Source: an uncultured Bryobacteraceae bacterium (GTDB taxonomy: Bacteria; Acidobacteriota; Terriglobia; Bryobacterales; Bryobacteraceae). Taken from it: DNA of 6,410 bases. Shown here piece by piece: positions 1 through 6,162 of the stretch. The position numbers were made by a program, and so were the translations under genes. Where the stretch lies: assembly GCA_937921835.1 (NCBI GenBank), contig CAKZVG010000752.1:1-6410 (forward strand), written 5' to 3'. Under the pieces are notes generated by a model. The model saw only the letters and a list, made by a program, of their open reading frames with translations, did no database searches and was not told where the DNA came from. How positions within the stretch are numbered: position 1 is the stretch's first letter; each line of letters begins with the position of its first letter.

Positions 1-643
1 CCGCGAAAGAGAGATTGTGGGTGACGATGACGGAGGTGAGCCGGTGGGATTGGTGCAAGTCCTTGAGCAAGTCCATGATCATGGCGCCGGTGCGCGCGTC
101 GAGATTGCCCGTGGGCTCGTCGGCCAGCAGCAGGCTGGGGCCGCCCACCAGCGCGCGGGCCAGCACCACCCGCTGCTGCTCGCCGCCCGACAGCTCGCCG
201 GCGCGGTGCCTGGCGCGGGCGCGCAGGCCGAGTTCCTCGAGCCGCGCCAGGGCGGCGGGTTCGGCCTCCTCGCGCGGGACGCCGCGAATCAGCAGGGGCA
301 TCATAACGTTCTCGGCGGCGGTGAATTCGGGCAGCAGATAGTGAATCTGCCAGACGAAGCCCACTTCACGGTTTCGGTAGGCCGCCAGCTCGCGCTCGGA
401 AAGCGCGGAGATCTCTTTGGAACGGAAATAGATAGAACCCGACGTCGGACGGTCGAGACCGCCCAGCAGGTGCAGCAGCGTACTCTTGCCGGCGCCGGAT
501 TCGCCCACCAGGGCGAGCCGTTCGCCCGGGGCGACTTCGAGGTTCAGGCCGTCGAAGACCACCAGCTCGTTCGCACCCGAGCGGTAGGTCTTCGTCAGCC
601 CGAGTGCAACGAGCGTAGCCTCCTGTCCGCTGCTCGCTTCCAA
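1..643 (-). CDS. lolD: LolD-type lipoprotein-release ABC transporter ATP-binding protein (3' end cut by window edge)
   Basis: I translated this gene from the minus strand; 214 codons are present and the family is usually about 220-235 residues, so only the extreme C-terminus is missing. All ABC ATPase motifs are intact: Walker A GESGAGKST at 47-55, Q-loop Gln99, signature LSGGEQQR at 151-158, Walker B LLLADEP at 171-177 with catalytic Glu176, D-loop NLD at 180-182 and H-loop His209. The stretch LLPEFTAAENVMMPLLIRG after the Q-loop is typical of LolD, the cytoplasmic ATPase that works with LolC/LolE to extract lipoproteins from the inner membrane for delivery to the outer membrane. A MacB-type ATPase is the main alternative, and no permease gene lies inside the window to decide it. 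The start is a TTG: no in-frame ATG or GTG occurs before the Walker A region, an in-frame TAG lies just upstream, and AGGGG sits 7 nt before the TTG. Confidence 0.88.
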   Translation of the reverse strand, partial: MEASSGQEATLVALGLTKTYRSGANELVVFDGLNLEVAPGERLALVGESGAGKSTLLHLLGGLDRPTSGSIYFRSKEISALSERELAAYRNREVGFVWQIHYLLPEFTAAENVMMPLLIRGVPREEAEPAALARLEELGLRARARHRAGELSGGEQQRVVLARALVGGPSLLLADEPTGNLDARTGAMIMDLLKDLHQSHRLTSVIVTHNLSFA

Positions 644-650
644 GCCATTA

Positions 651-655
651 CCCCT
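651..655 (-). promoter_or_regulatory. Shine-Dalgarno supporting the TTG start of lolD
   Basis: On the minus strand AGGGG lies 7 nt before the TTG at 643. It supports an otherwise unusual start codon. An out-of-frame ATG at 648 lies between the two and opens only a 17-codon reading frame. Confidence 0.5.
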
Positions 656-656
656 A

Positions 657-662
657 TTTATA
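657..662 (-). promoter_or_regulatory. Candidate -10 box upstream of lolD
   Basis: The minus strand reads TATAAA here, one mismatch from TATAAT, in an otherwise GC-rich gap between lolD and the upstream oxidoreductase. No recognisable -35 lies about 17 nt upstream. The box would place transcription start near position 650, giving lolD a very short leader or none. Together with the hairpin further upstream it suggests lolD is transcribed independently. Confidence 0.35.
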
Positions 663-694
663 GGCTATCACGAAGCCGCGCCGCGGAATGAAGC

Positions 695-717
695 GCGGGC
701 CGGATGCGCCGGCCCGC
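695..717 (-). terminator. Perfect 9-bp GC hairpin downstream of the FAD oxidoreductase gene
   Basis: Positions 695-703 (GCGGGCCGG) pair without mismatch with 709-717 (CCGGCCCGC) around a 5-nt loop. The hairpin begins 17 nt past the stop codon of the oxidoreductase gene and ahead of lolD, the expected place for a transcription terminator. No U-tract follows on the minus strand, so it may be a weak, Rho-assisted or purely mRNA-stabilising structure. Confidence 0.5.
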
Positions 718-734
718 CGGATCCGGCGCCCTGC

Positions 735-2315
735 TCAACGCTTCAGCATCTCGCGCGCGGCGTTGTGGCCCGGCGCGCCGATGACTCCGCCGCCCGGGTG
801 CGCCCCCGAGCCGCACAGGAACAACCCGCGCACCGGCATGCGGTAGCGCGCCCAGCCCGCCGCCGGCCGCATGAAGAACATCTGGTCGAGCGTCATCTCG
901 CCGTGAAAGATGTTGCCGTGGGTGAGGCCGAAGCGGCGTTCCAGATCGAGCGGCGTCAGCACCTGCCACGCGGCGGCGATGGAGCGGATGTTGGGTGCGT
1001 ATTCCGCGATGACGTCCATCACCCGGCCGGCGTAGGATTCGCGCAGATCGTCCCAGTTGACCTCGCGCAGGCTGTATGGCGCGTACTGGAGGAATGCCCC
1101 CATGATGTGCTTGCCCGGCGGCGCCAGCGACGCGTCGTACAGGGTCGGGATGGTGAGTTCAATGAGCGGCGAATGCGACGGGCGCCCGTACTTGGCGTCG
1201 TCCCAGGCGCGCTCGACGTACTCGATGTTGGGGCAGATGTGCATGGTGGCGCGGTGCTGCGGCCCGGGCGCGCCGGGCAGCGCGGTGAACTCGGGCAGCG
1301 CCTCGAGCGCGAAATTGATCTTGAGCGAAGTCCCCTCGCAGCGCCACTTCCGGATGCCCGACACGAATTCGGGATCGAGATGCCGCTCCTCGACCAGGCG
1401 CAGAAAGGTCTGGACGGGATCCAGGCAACTGGCCACCTGGCGGGCGCGGATCTCCTCGCCGGATTCAAGCGCCACGCCTTGCACCGCTCCATCCTGGACC
1501 AGGATGCGCTCCACCGCCGCGCCGGTGCGGATTCGGGCGCCGCGCGAGCGGGCGCTCGAGGCGATGGCTTCCGAGACCGCGCCCATGCCCCCGCGCACGA
1601 AGCCCCACAGCCCGCGCTTGCCCGCTACCCCGCCCATGCAGTGGTGCAGCAGGATGTAGGCGGTTCCCGGCGACCGCGGTCCGGCGTTGGCGCCGATGAC
1701 GCCGTCGGTGGCCAGCGTCACCTTCACTTCGTCGGACTCAAACCACTCATCCAGCAGATCGGCCGCGCTCATGGTGAAGATCTTCACCAGCGCCGCCAGA
1801 TCGGCGCGCCCGAGGCCGCGGAACCGCCCCAGCAGGCGCAGGTAGTCGAGGTAATCGCCGGCGGCGCGCGGCGGGAACTCGGGCGGCGTGGTCAGCAGCA
1901 GCGGCTCGACGATCGCCGACAGGCGTTCCAGATACTGCTCGTACTTCGGAAAGCGCTCGGCGTCGCGGCGCGAGAACTTGCCGATCTCCTCGAGCGTGCG
2001 CCGGCCGTCCTGCCAGAAAAACAGCGTGCGCCCGTCCGGGAACGGCGAGAAGAAGGCCGGATCCTTGGCGTCCACGCGGTAGCCGAAGCGCTCCAGTTCG
2101 AGGTCGCGGATGATCCGTTCGTGCAGCAGGCTGGTCAGGTAGGCGGCGGTCGAGACGCGGAAGCCGGGCCAGACCTCCTCGGTGACCGCGCAGCCACCCA
2201 CCAGTTCGCGGCGCTCCAGCAGCAGCACCTTGCGGCCGGCGCCCGCCAGGTAAGCGGCCGCCACCAGGCCGTTGTGCCCGGCCCCGATGATGATGGCGTC
2301 GTAGGTTTGCGGCAT
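735..2315 (-). CDS. FAD/NAD(P)-dependent oxidoreductase, PYROXD2/phytoene-desaturase-like (COG1233)
   Basis: This is a 526-residue flavoprotein of the amine oxidase/CrtI superfamily. The N-terminal Rossmann fold shows GAGHNG at 11-16, a ribose-binding Glu34 at the end of the second strand and a Gly-Gly doublet at 40-41. The following segment AYLTSLLHERIIRDLELERF and the C-terminal GSGAHPGGGVIGAPGHNAAR (about 502-521) resemble the PYROXD2 branch more than true carotenoid desaturases; the latter motif closes the FAD site. Substrate and reaction for this branch are not established, and no carotenoid genes adjoin it, so I do not call it crtI. The reading frame stays open upstream to an ATG at 2420, but I chose the ATG at 2315 because the Rossmann strand begins five residues later, as in family members, and the extra residues are low-complexity and would overlap the divergent HDOD gene. 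No strong Shine-Dalgarno precedes it; TACAAT lies 8 nt upstream. Confidence 0.88.
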   Translation of the reverse strand: MPQTYDAIIIGAGHNGLVAAAYLAGAGRKVLLLERRELVGGCAVTEEVWPGFRVSTAAYLTSLLHERIIRDLELERFGYRVDAKDPAFFSPFPDGRTLFFWQDGRRTLEEIGKFSRRDAERFPKYEQYLERLSAIVEPLLLTTPPEFPPRAAGDYLDYLRLLGRFRGLGRADLAALVKIFTMSAADLLDEWFESDEVKVTLATDGVIGANAGPRSPGTAYILLHHCMGGVAGKRGLWGFVRGGMGAVSEAIASSARSRGARIRTGAAVERILVQDGAVQGVALESGEEIRARQVASCLDPVQTFLRLVEERHLDPEFVSGIRKWRCEGTSLKINFALEALPEFTALPGAPGPQHRATMHICPNIEYVERAWDDAKYGRPSHSPLIELTIPTLYDASLAPPGKHIMGAFLQYAPYSLREVNWDDLRESYAGRVMDVIAEYAPNIRSIAAAWQVLTPLDLERRFGLTHGNIFHGEMTLDQMFFMRPAAGWARYRMPVRGLFLCGSGAHPGGGVIGAPGHNAAREMLKR

Positions 2316-2323
2316 CGCTTTCA

Positions 2324-2329
2324 ATTGTA
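2324..2329 (-). promoter_or_regulatory. Candidate -10 box (TACAAT) immediately upstream of the oxidoreductase start
   Basis: The minus strand reads TACAAT, one mismatch from the sigma-70 -10 consensus, ending 8 nt before the ATG at 2315. No convincing Shine-Dalgarno or -35 is present. Transcription from this box would start at or very near the ATG, giving a leaderless mRNA. It lies in the 74-nt divergent gap shared with the HDOD gene. Confidence 0.35.
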
Positions 2330-2389
2330 GACCGGCGCCGGCGGAGGGTTCGGCCATTTTGGATCGAAAAGCACGGTTTCCCTGCCGAT

Positions 2390-3262
2390 ATGTCTCGCTT
2401 GAGGCTGGAAACGGAATCACCGGGCTCGGAACGGCCGGCGGCCCTGTTACGGGCCCTGCGGCGGATCCCGCCGTTCCACCCCGTCGCCGTGCGGCTGATC
2501 CGGATGGCGTCGGTCGAAACCACGCCGCTGGGGGAGATCGCCAGCCTGATCCGCTCCGACGCGGCCTTTTCGGCGGAGGTGCTGCGGCTGGCCAACTCCC
2601 CGCTGTTCGGCATGATGCGCGAAGTGTCGAGCATCATGCAGGCGGTCGCGCTGCTGGGGCTGCAACGGGTGCGCGCGCTGGCCTCGACGGTGGCGCTGCG
2701 GCAGTTTCTGGCGCGCGTGGCCCACTCCCGCGCGGCGCGGCTCTGCTGGCGGCACAACCTGGCCACCGCGCTGCTGGCCGAGGAACTCGCTTCGGCGTCC
2801 CTGCTCGACCGCGACGCGGCCTACACCTGCGGACTGATGCACGACCTGGGGCGGCTGGCCCTGCTGGCCCTCGATCCGGAAGCCATGGAGACGATCGTGG
2901 ACCAGGCCGATTCCGGCGGCGCCGATCCCGGCGAACTCGAACGCCGCGTCTACGGCGCCAGCCACGCCGAAGCCGGCGCCTGGATCATGGAGCAGTGGAA
3001 CTTCCCGCCGCTGCTGCGCTCCGTGGCGCACGCCCACCACCAGCCGCCCGCTCCGCCCTTCGATATCCCGGCGGCCGTGAGCCTGGCCTGCCGCGCCGCC
3101 GGCGCCCTCGGCTTCCAGTTCGCCGGCCCGGCGCCGGACTGGGAATGGAAGCAGTGGAAGCCGCTGCTGCCGCAACCGGCGGCCAACCTGCTCGATCGCG
3201 GCCGGGAACCCCTGCTCGAACTCGTGGCCATCCGCATCAACGCCTTCGAGTGCGCGCTGTGA
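2390..3262 (+). CDS. HDOD domain-containing protein
   Basis: This 290-residue soluble protein has a single HDOD (HD-related output) domain covering roughly residues 18-220 and a C-terminal tail of about 70 residues that I do not recognise. Visible family features are the helical N-terminal half with RLANSPLFGM at 66-75 and ALLGLQRVR at 87-95, then His122, the His151-Asp152 pair in GLMHDLG, His192 in the SHAEAGAWI segment, and the HAHH stretch at 214-217. No GGDEF, EAL, receiver or other sensory domain is fused. HDOD proteins act in bacterial signalling, often downstream of cyclic nucleotides or two-component systems, but enzymatic activity is rarely shown, so the specific role here is unknown. 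No signal peptide or membrane segment is seen. The ATG at 2390 is the first start in its frame; it has neither a clear Shine-Dalgarno nor a nearby -10 box. The gene diverges from the oxidoreductase and converges on the DnaC-like gene. Confidence 0.88.
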   Translation: MSRLRLETESPGSERPAALLRALRRIPPFHPVAVRLIRMASVETTPLGEIASLIRSDAAFSAEVLRLANSPLFGMMREVSSIMQAVALLGLQRVRALASTVALRQFLARVAHSRAARLCWRHNLATALLAEELASASLLDRDAAYTCGLMHDLGRLALLALDPEAMETIVDQADSGGADPGELERRVYGASHAEAGAWIMEQWNFPPLLRSVAHAHHQPPAPPFDIPAAVSLACRAAGALGFQFAGPAPDWEWKQWKPLLPQPAANLLDRGREPLLELVAIRINAFECAL

Positions 3263-3276
3263 ACCCCTCGGCCGTT

Positions 3277-4041
3277 TCAACGCGCCTTGCGGATGCGGTA
3301 GTCCTCCACGTTGGGCATCTTCACCACCCGGCACATCTCGAACAACCGCGACCGCGCCCGCATCCCGATGCGCTCCCCCAGCGTGACCCGGTACTCCACT
3401 TGTCCCGGAAGCGCCGCCGAGCGCTCCGTCACCAGGAAGCCCGCGTCCGGGTCCGGCAGGTTGGTGGTGGCGATCACCGGCTTGCGGTGATTGCAGCGGT
3501 AGGTGATGATCGAGGTCACGGTATCCTCCACCCACTCCGTGACCCGGTGCGCGCCGACGTCGTCGAGCAAAAGGATCTCGGCGTCAAGAGCGGCCCGGAA
3601 CGCTTCCTTGTCCGAGGCGCCCGAGGCGGCGTCATAGCCCGACCGGATGCGCTCGAGCAGGTTCTGATAGTCGAAGAACACGCCTTCGAAACCGCGCGAG
3701 ATCAGAATCCGCAGCGCGGCCACCGCCAGGTGCGTCTTGCCCGTGCCGGGCTCGCCGATCAACAGCAGGCCCGGCTTCCCGCTGGCCGGGAACTCGCGCG
3801 CGTAGGAGCGCACCATCAGCAGCACGCCGGCCAGTCCGCGGTTGGCCGTGGGGTTGTCGGCCGGCAGCAGGAAATTGTCGAGCGACGCCTGGCGGTAGAG
3901 CGGAGGGATGCCCGCCCGCTCCTCGATCTCTCCAATCCGCGAGGTAATGGCGCAAGCGCAGCGCTCCGCGCCCGATGCGCCCTCGCGCTCGATAATCCGC
4001 CATCCCGTACCGCCGCATTGCGGACACACTTCTTCGGCCAT
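3277..4041 (-). CDS. DnaC-like AAA+ ATPase (candidate helicase loader) with N-terminal Cys cluster
   Basis: This 254-residue protein belongs to the DnaC/IstB-type AAA+ ATPases. Walker A is GEPGTGKT at 96-103, Walker B ILLLDD at 156-161 and a sensor-1-like ATTN lies at 191-194. RIGMRARSRLFEMC around 224-237 matches the arginine-bearing C-terminal region of the DnaC family. The N-terminus carries Cys6, Cys9, Cys28 and Cys30 (CPQC followed by CAC), a likely zinc-binding knuckle; in DnaC the N-terminal part contacts the DnaB helicase. The inferred role is ATP-dependent loading of the replicative helicase. IstB, the transposase helper, is the main alternative, but no IstA gene or insertion-sequence ends are present, so a housekeeping loader is more likely. 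I leave the symbol blank because family membership does not prove dnaC function. The start is supported by GGAG 6 nt upstream of the ATG. Its 3' end faces that of the HDOD gene across 14 nt with no terminator-like hairpin seen. Confidence 0.85.
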   Translation of the reverse strand: MAEEVCPQCGGTGWRIIEREGASGAERCACAITSRIGEIEERAGIPPLYRQASLDNFLLPADNPTANRGLAGVLLMVRSYAREFPASGKPGLLLIGEPGTGKTHLAVAALRILISRGFEGVFFDYQNLLERIRSGYDAASGASDKEAFRAALDAEILLLDDVGAHRVTEWVEDTVTSIITYRCNHRKPVIATTNLPDPDAGFLVTERSAALPGQVEYRVTLGERIGMRARSRLFEMCRVVKMPNVEDYRIRKAR

Positions 4042-4047
4042 GCTTCG

Positions 4048-4051
4048 CTCC
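4048..4051 (-). promoter_or_regulatory. Shine-Dalgarno of the DnaC-like gene
   Basis: The minus strand reads GGAG with 6 nt to the ATG at 4041, within a purine-rich stretch GAGGCGGAGCGAAGC. This is one of the two clear Shine-Dalgarno sites in the window at a gene without an adjacent -10 box. Confidence 0.55.
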
Positions 4052-4065
4052 GCCTCGCCGGATCA

Positions 4066-4083
4066 TTTCGATGGTAACCGAAA
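4066..4083. promoter_or_regulatory. Short imperfect dyad in the divergent DnaC-like/DUF1080 intergenic region
   Basis: TTTCG at 4066-4070 and CGAAA at 4079-4083 form exact inverted 5-bp arms separated by 8 nt. The dyad lies 25 nt upstream of the DnaC-like start and about 30 nt before the putative -10 box of the DUF1080 gene, where an operator could act on either gene. Arms this short occur by chance, so the call is tentative. Confidence 0.2.
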
Positions 4084-4112
4084 ACGTCGCCCGCGGCGCT
4101 GTGGACATTCTG

Positions 4113-4118
4113 TAAGAT
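4113..4118 (+). promoter_or_regulatory. Candidate -10 box (TAAGAT) immediately upstream of the DUF1080 gene
   Basis: TAAGAT ends 6 nt before the ATG at 4125, and the intervening AGGCCC is not a usable Shine-Dalgarno. There is no good -35 at the expected spacing. Transcription would begin at or within a base or two of the start codon, predicting a leaderless message for the first gene of the secreted-protein cluster. Confidence 0.4.
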
Positions 4119-4124
4119 AGGCCC

Positions 4125-4760
4125 ATGGCCCGCATCCTCATCGTTCTATTCATCGCCGCGTCAGCCTGCGCGCAACAGCCCCAGAAACGCCCGCTGCTGG
4201 CCGGCGAGGACTGGGTTCCGCTGTTCAACGGCAAGGATCTCTCCGGTTGGGTCGAGATCGGCAAGGAGAAGTGGACCGTCGAAAACGGCGTCATCCGCGG
4301 ACAGGCCGTGAGCAAGGAGTACGGCTACCTGAAGACCGTCAAGGATTACAAGGACTTTCATCTCGCGATCCAGTTCAAGTGCGTGGGCGACGGCAACAGC
4401 GGCGTTTTCTTTCACGCCGCCTTTCAGCCCGGCACGCCCAAGATCACCCAGGGGCTTCAATTCGAAATCGACTGCGCCATGAACCGCCACACCGGCGGCA
4501 TCTACGGCGACGGGCGGCAGTGGATCGTGTGGCCCGCGCCGGAGAACGAGGCCGTCGTGCGCCGCGGCGAGTGGAACGAGTACCTGCTCAAGGTGGAAGC
4601 CAACCGCTACGTGGCGCGGTTGAACGGCGTCGTGATGGTCGATTTCACCGATCCCGCCCCACGCTCCTTCGACGGCGGCATCGCCCTCCAGCTTCATTCC
4701 GGCGGACAGGGCGACATGATGTTCCGCGAGATCTGGATCCGCGATCTCTCCCGCCGCTGA
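4125..4760 (+). CDS. Exported DUF1080 protein (3-keto-disaccharide hydrolase domain)
   Basis: This is a 211-residue exported protein that is essentially one DUF1080 domain (PF06439), a concanavalin-like beta-sandwich. Diagnostic segments are WVPLFNGKDLSGW at 30-42, WTVENGVIRGQ at 50-60, GNSGVFFHA at 90-98, the GLQFEIDC segment at 110-117 running into the HTGGIYG segment at 122-128, EWNEYLLKVEANRYVARLNG at 149-168, and GGIALQLHSGG at 184-194 with FREIWIRDL at 200-208. Some family members cleave 3-keto glycosides; the substrate here is unknown. The N-terminus is a short hydrophobic signal sequence. It reads ASAC-AQQ, so it could be cleaved by signal peptidase I near residue 16, or processed as a lipoprotein at Cys15, although Ala at -3 is a weak lipobox. 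It heads a co-directional run with the ceramidase-like gene 48 nt downstream. Confidence 0.9.
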   Translation: MARILIVLFIAASACAQQPQKRPLLAGEDWVPLFNGKDLSGWVEIGKEKWTVENGVIRGQAVSKEYGYLKTVKDYKDFHLAIQFKCVGDGNSGVFFHAAFQPGTPKITQGLQFEIDCAMNRHTGGIYGDGRQWIVWPAPENEAVVRRGEWNEYLLKVEANRYVARLNGVVMVDFTDPAPRSFDGGIALQLHSGGQGDMMFREIWIRDLSRR

Positions 4761-4793
4761 GCACCCGGCCGGGATGCCGCGCCCGGGCTGCGC

Positions 4794-4799
4794 TACACT
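4794..4799 (+). promoter_or_regulatory. Candidate -10 box (TACACT) immediately upstream of the ceramidase-like gene
   Basis: TACACT ends 9 nt before the ATG at 4809 in an otherwise GC-rich 48-nt gap after the DUF1080 stop codon. No Shine-Dalgarno is seen before this ATG. It may be an internal promoter giving a leaderless transcript for the downstream part of the cluster. Confidence 0.35.
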
Positions 4800-4808
4800 C
4801 GTCACAGA

Positions 4809-6158
4809 ATGAAACACGCGCTGTTTCTCCTGGCCATGAGCGGCGCGCTTTCGGCCGCCGGGTTCAAAGCCGGAGTCGCCCGCATTGACATCACCCCCGA
4901 GGGTCCGATCTGGATGTCCGGCTACGCCAGCCGCAAGCAGCCTTCCCAGGGAGTCTTGCAGCGGCTGTGGGCCAAGGCGCTCGCCGTCGAGGATGCGCGC
5001 CAGGGCCGAGCGGTCATCGTCACCACGGATCTGATCGGCCTGCCGCGCGCCGTCTCCGACGTGGTCGCCGCGCGCGTGCTCAAGCAGTACGGGCTGCCCC
5101 GCGCCGCGCTGCTGCTCAATTCCTCGCATACCCACACCGGGCCCGTGGTGCGGCCGAACCTCAGCACGATGTACGCCTTGGACGAAGAGAACGACCGCCG
5201 CATCGGCGCTTACACGCGGGAGCTTACGGACAAGCTGGTCGCCGTCGCCGGCGCCGCGCTGGGCGACCTCCGGCCGGCGCGGCTGAGCTACGGCGCCGGG
5301 TCGGCCGGCTTCGCCATGAACCGGCGCGAGTTCACGCCCAAAGGCGTCCGCCTCGGGCGCAACCCACAAGGGCCGGTGGATCACCAGGCGCCGGTGCTGC
5401 GCGTCGACGCCGAGGACGGCCGGCTGCGCGCCGTGCTGTTCGCCTACGCCTGCCACAATACGACGCTCACCGGCGAGTTCTACGAGCTGAGCGGCGATTA
5501 CGCGGGCTTCGCCCAGGCCGAAGTCGAGAAGGCCCACCCCGGCGCGACGGCGCTCTTCATGGCGCTCTGCGGCGGGGACCAGAATCCGGAGCCGCGCGGC
5601 ACGCTCCAGTGGGCCGAGGCGCACGGCAAGGCGCTGGCGGCCGAGGTTTCGCGCGTGCTCGCCGGGAAGCTGCCGCCCCTGGCGGGGCCGCTGCGCTCGC
5701 ATTTCCGGCTGATCGAGCTGCCCTTCGCGGCGCACTCGCGCGACACGTTCGAGAAGGAACTGAAGGACTCGAACCCCTACCGGGTCCGCCGCGCGCAGGC
5801 CATGCTCAAGGCCTATGACGAGCGCCGGCCGGTGCGCCGGACGCCCTATCCGATTCAAGCCATCCGCTTTGGCAAGGGGCTGACGCTGCTCGCCCTGGGC
5901 GGCGAAGTGGTGGTCGATTACGCGCTGCGGGTGAAGAAGGAATTCGGGCCGGACCAGATCGTCGTCGCGGCTTACTCCAACGACGTGATGTGCTACATTC
6001 CCTCCCTGCGCGTTCTGAAGGAAGGCGGCTACGAAGCGGTGGACAGCATGGTCTACTATGGCCAGCCGGGACCCTTCGCCGAGGATGTCGAGGAACGGGT
6101 GTTCGCGGGCATCCACGCGGTGTTGAAGGCGGTGGGCCGGAATCCCGTGAGGCGGTGA
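4809..6158 (+). CDS. Exported neutral/alkaline ceramidase N-terminal-domain protein with atypical active site
   Basis: This 449-residue protein corresponds to the catalytic N-terminal domain of neutral ceramidases (PF04734). It lacks the C-terminal immunoglobulin-like domain of classical enzymes, which run to about 650-780 residues. A signal peptide occupies roughly residues 1-17 ([17 protein letters not shown]). After it come GVARIDITP at 22-30, the zinc-ligand motif NSSHTHTGP at 104-112, [10 protein letters not shown] at 213-222 with the second ligand His216, [11 protein letters not shown] at 364-374 with the likely ligand Glu366, and the C-terminal [15 protein letters not shown] segment at 396-410 that should supply the tyrosine ligand. 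Classical ceramidases use a serine in a G-D/N-x-S-P-N motif; here the matching site reads GGDQNP at 255-260, with Asn259 in place of serine. Metal binding therefore looks conserved but ceramide amidase chemistry is doubtful, and the true substrate is unknown. Its stop codon lies 4 nt before the DUF1593 start. Confidence 0.87.
   Translation: MKHALFLLAMSGALSAAGFKAGVARIDITPEGPIWMSGYASRKQPSQGVLQRLWAKALAVEDARQGRAVIVTTDLIGLPRAVSDVVAARVLKQYGLPRAALLLNSSHTHTGPVVRPNLSTMYALDEENDRRIGAYTRELTDKLVAVAGAALGDLRPARLSYGAGSAGFAMNRREFTPKGVRLGRNPQGPVDHQAPVLRVDAEDGRLRAVLFAYACHNTTLTGEFYELSGDYAGFAQAEVEKAHPGATALFMALCGGDQNPEPRGTLQWAEAHGKALAAEVSRVLAGKLPPLAGPLRSHFRLIELPFAAHSRDTFEKELKDSNPYRVRRAQAMLKAYDERRPVRRTPYPIQAIRFGKGLTLLALGGEVVVDYALRVKKEFGPDQIVVAAYSNDVMCYIPSLRVLKEGGYEAVDSMVYYGQPGPFAEDVEERVFAGIHAVLKAVGRNPVRR
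6151..6158 (+). promoter_or_regulatory. Shine-Dalgarno of the DUF1593 gene overlapping the upstream stop codon
   Basis: GGCGGTGA matches the anti-Shine-Dalgarno complement GGAGGTGA at seven of eight bases and ends 4 nt before the ATG at 6163. Its last three bases are the stop codon of the ceramidase-like gene, so the two genes are probably translationally coupled. Confidence 0.5.
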
Positions 6159-6162
6159 CCGG

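Noticed and set aside
17..691. A 224-codon plus-strand open frame at the left edge
   Set aside because: Antisense to lolD, whose Walker A, signature and Walker B motifs are all intact on the minus strand.
765..2330. A 521-codon plus-strand open frame opposite the oxidoreductase
   Set aside because: Low-complexity composition and complete overlap with a gene bearing intact FAD-binding motifs; a GC-driven shadow frame.
2332..2341. Perfect palindrome CCGGCGCCGG in the oxidoreductase/HDOD intergenic gap
   Set aside because: Short GC-only palindromes are common by chance at this base composition, and no second copy or associated signal supports an operator.
2316..2420. N-terminal extension of the oxidoreductase to an upstream ATG at 2420
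   Set aside because: The extra 35 residues precede the Rossmann fold without resembling the family, and they would run across the divergent intergenic region into the HDOD coding start.
2447..3535. A 362-codon minus-strand open frame antisense to HDOD
   Set aside because: Pro/Gly/Arg/Gln-rich translation with no recognisable motif; the sense strand encodes a clear HDOD domain.
3277..4041. IstB of an insertion sequence
   Set aside because: The AAA+ core is compatible with IstB, but no IstA, terminal inverted repeats or target duplications are seen, and the neighbouring genes are intact.
2359..4077. A 572-codon plus-strand open frame across the HDOD and DnaC-like genes
   Set aside because: It runs out of frame through HDOD and antisense through the DnaC-like gene. 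The second half only mirrors the ATPase, so it is not a fusion protein.
4761..4808. Possible CCGGG/CCCGG hairpin between the DUF1080 and ceramidase-like genes as a terminator
   Set aside because: Only five pairs form with an 8-nt loop, there is no U-tract, and the sequence is part of a GC-rich run with several equivalent weak foldings.
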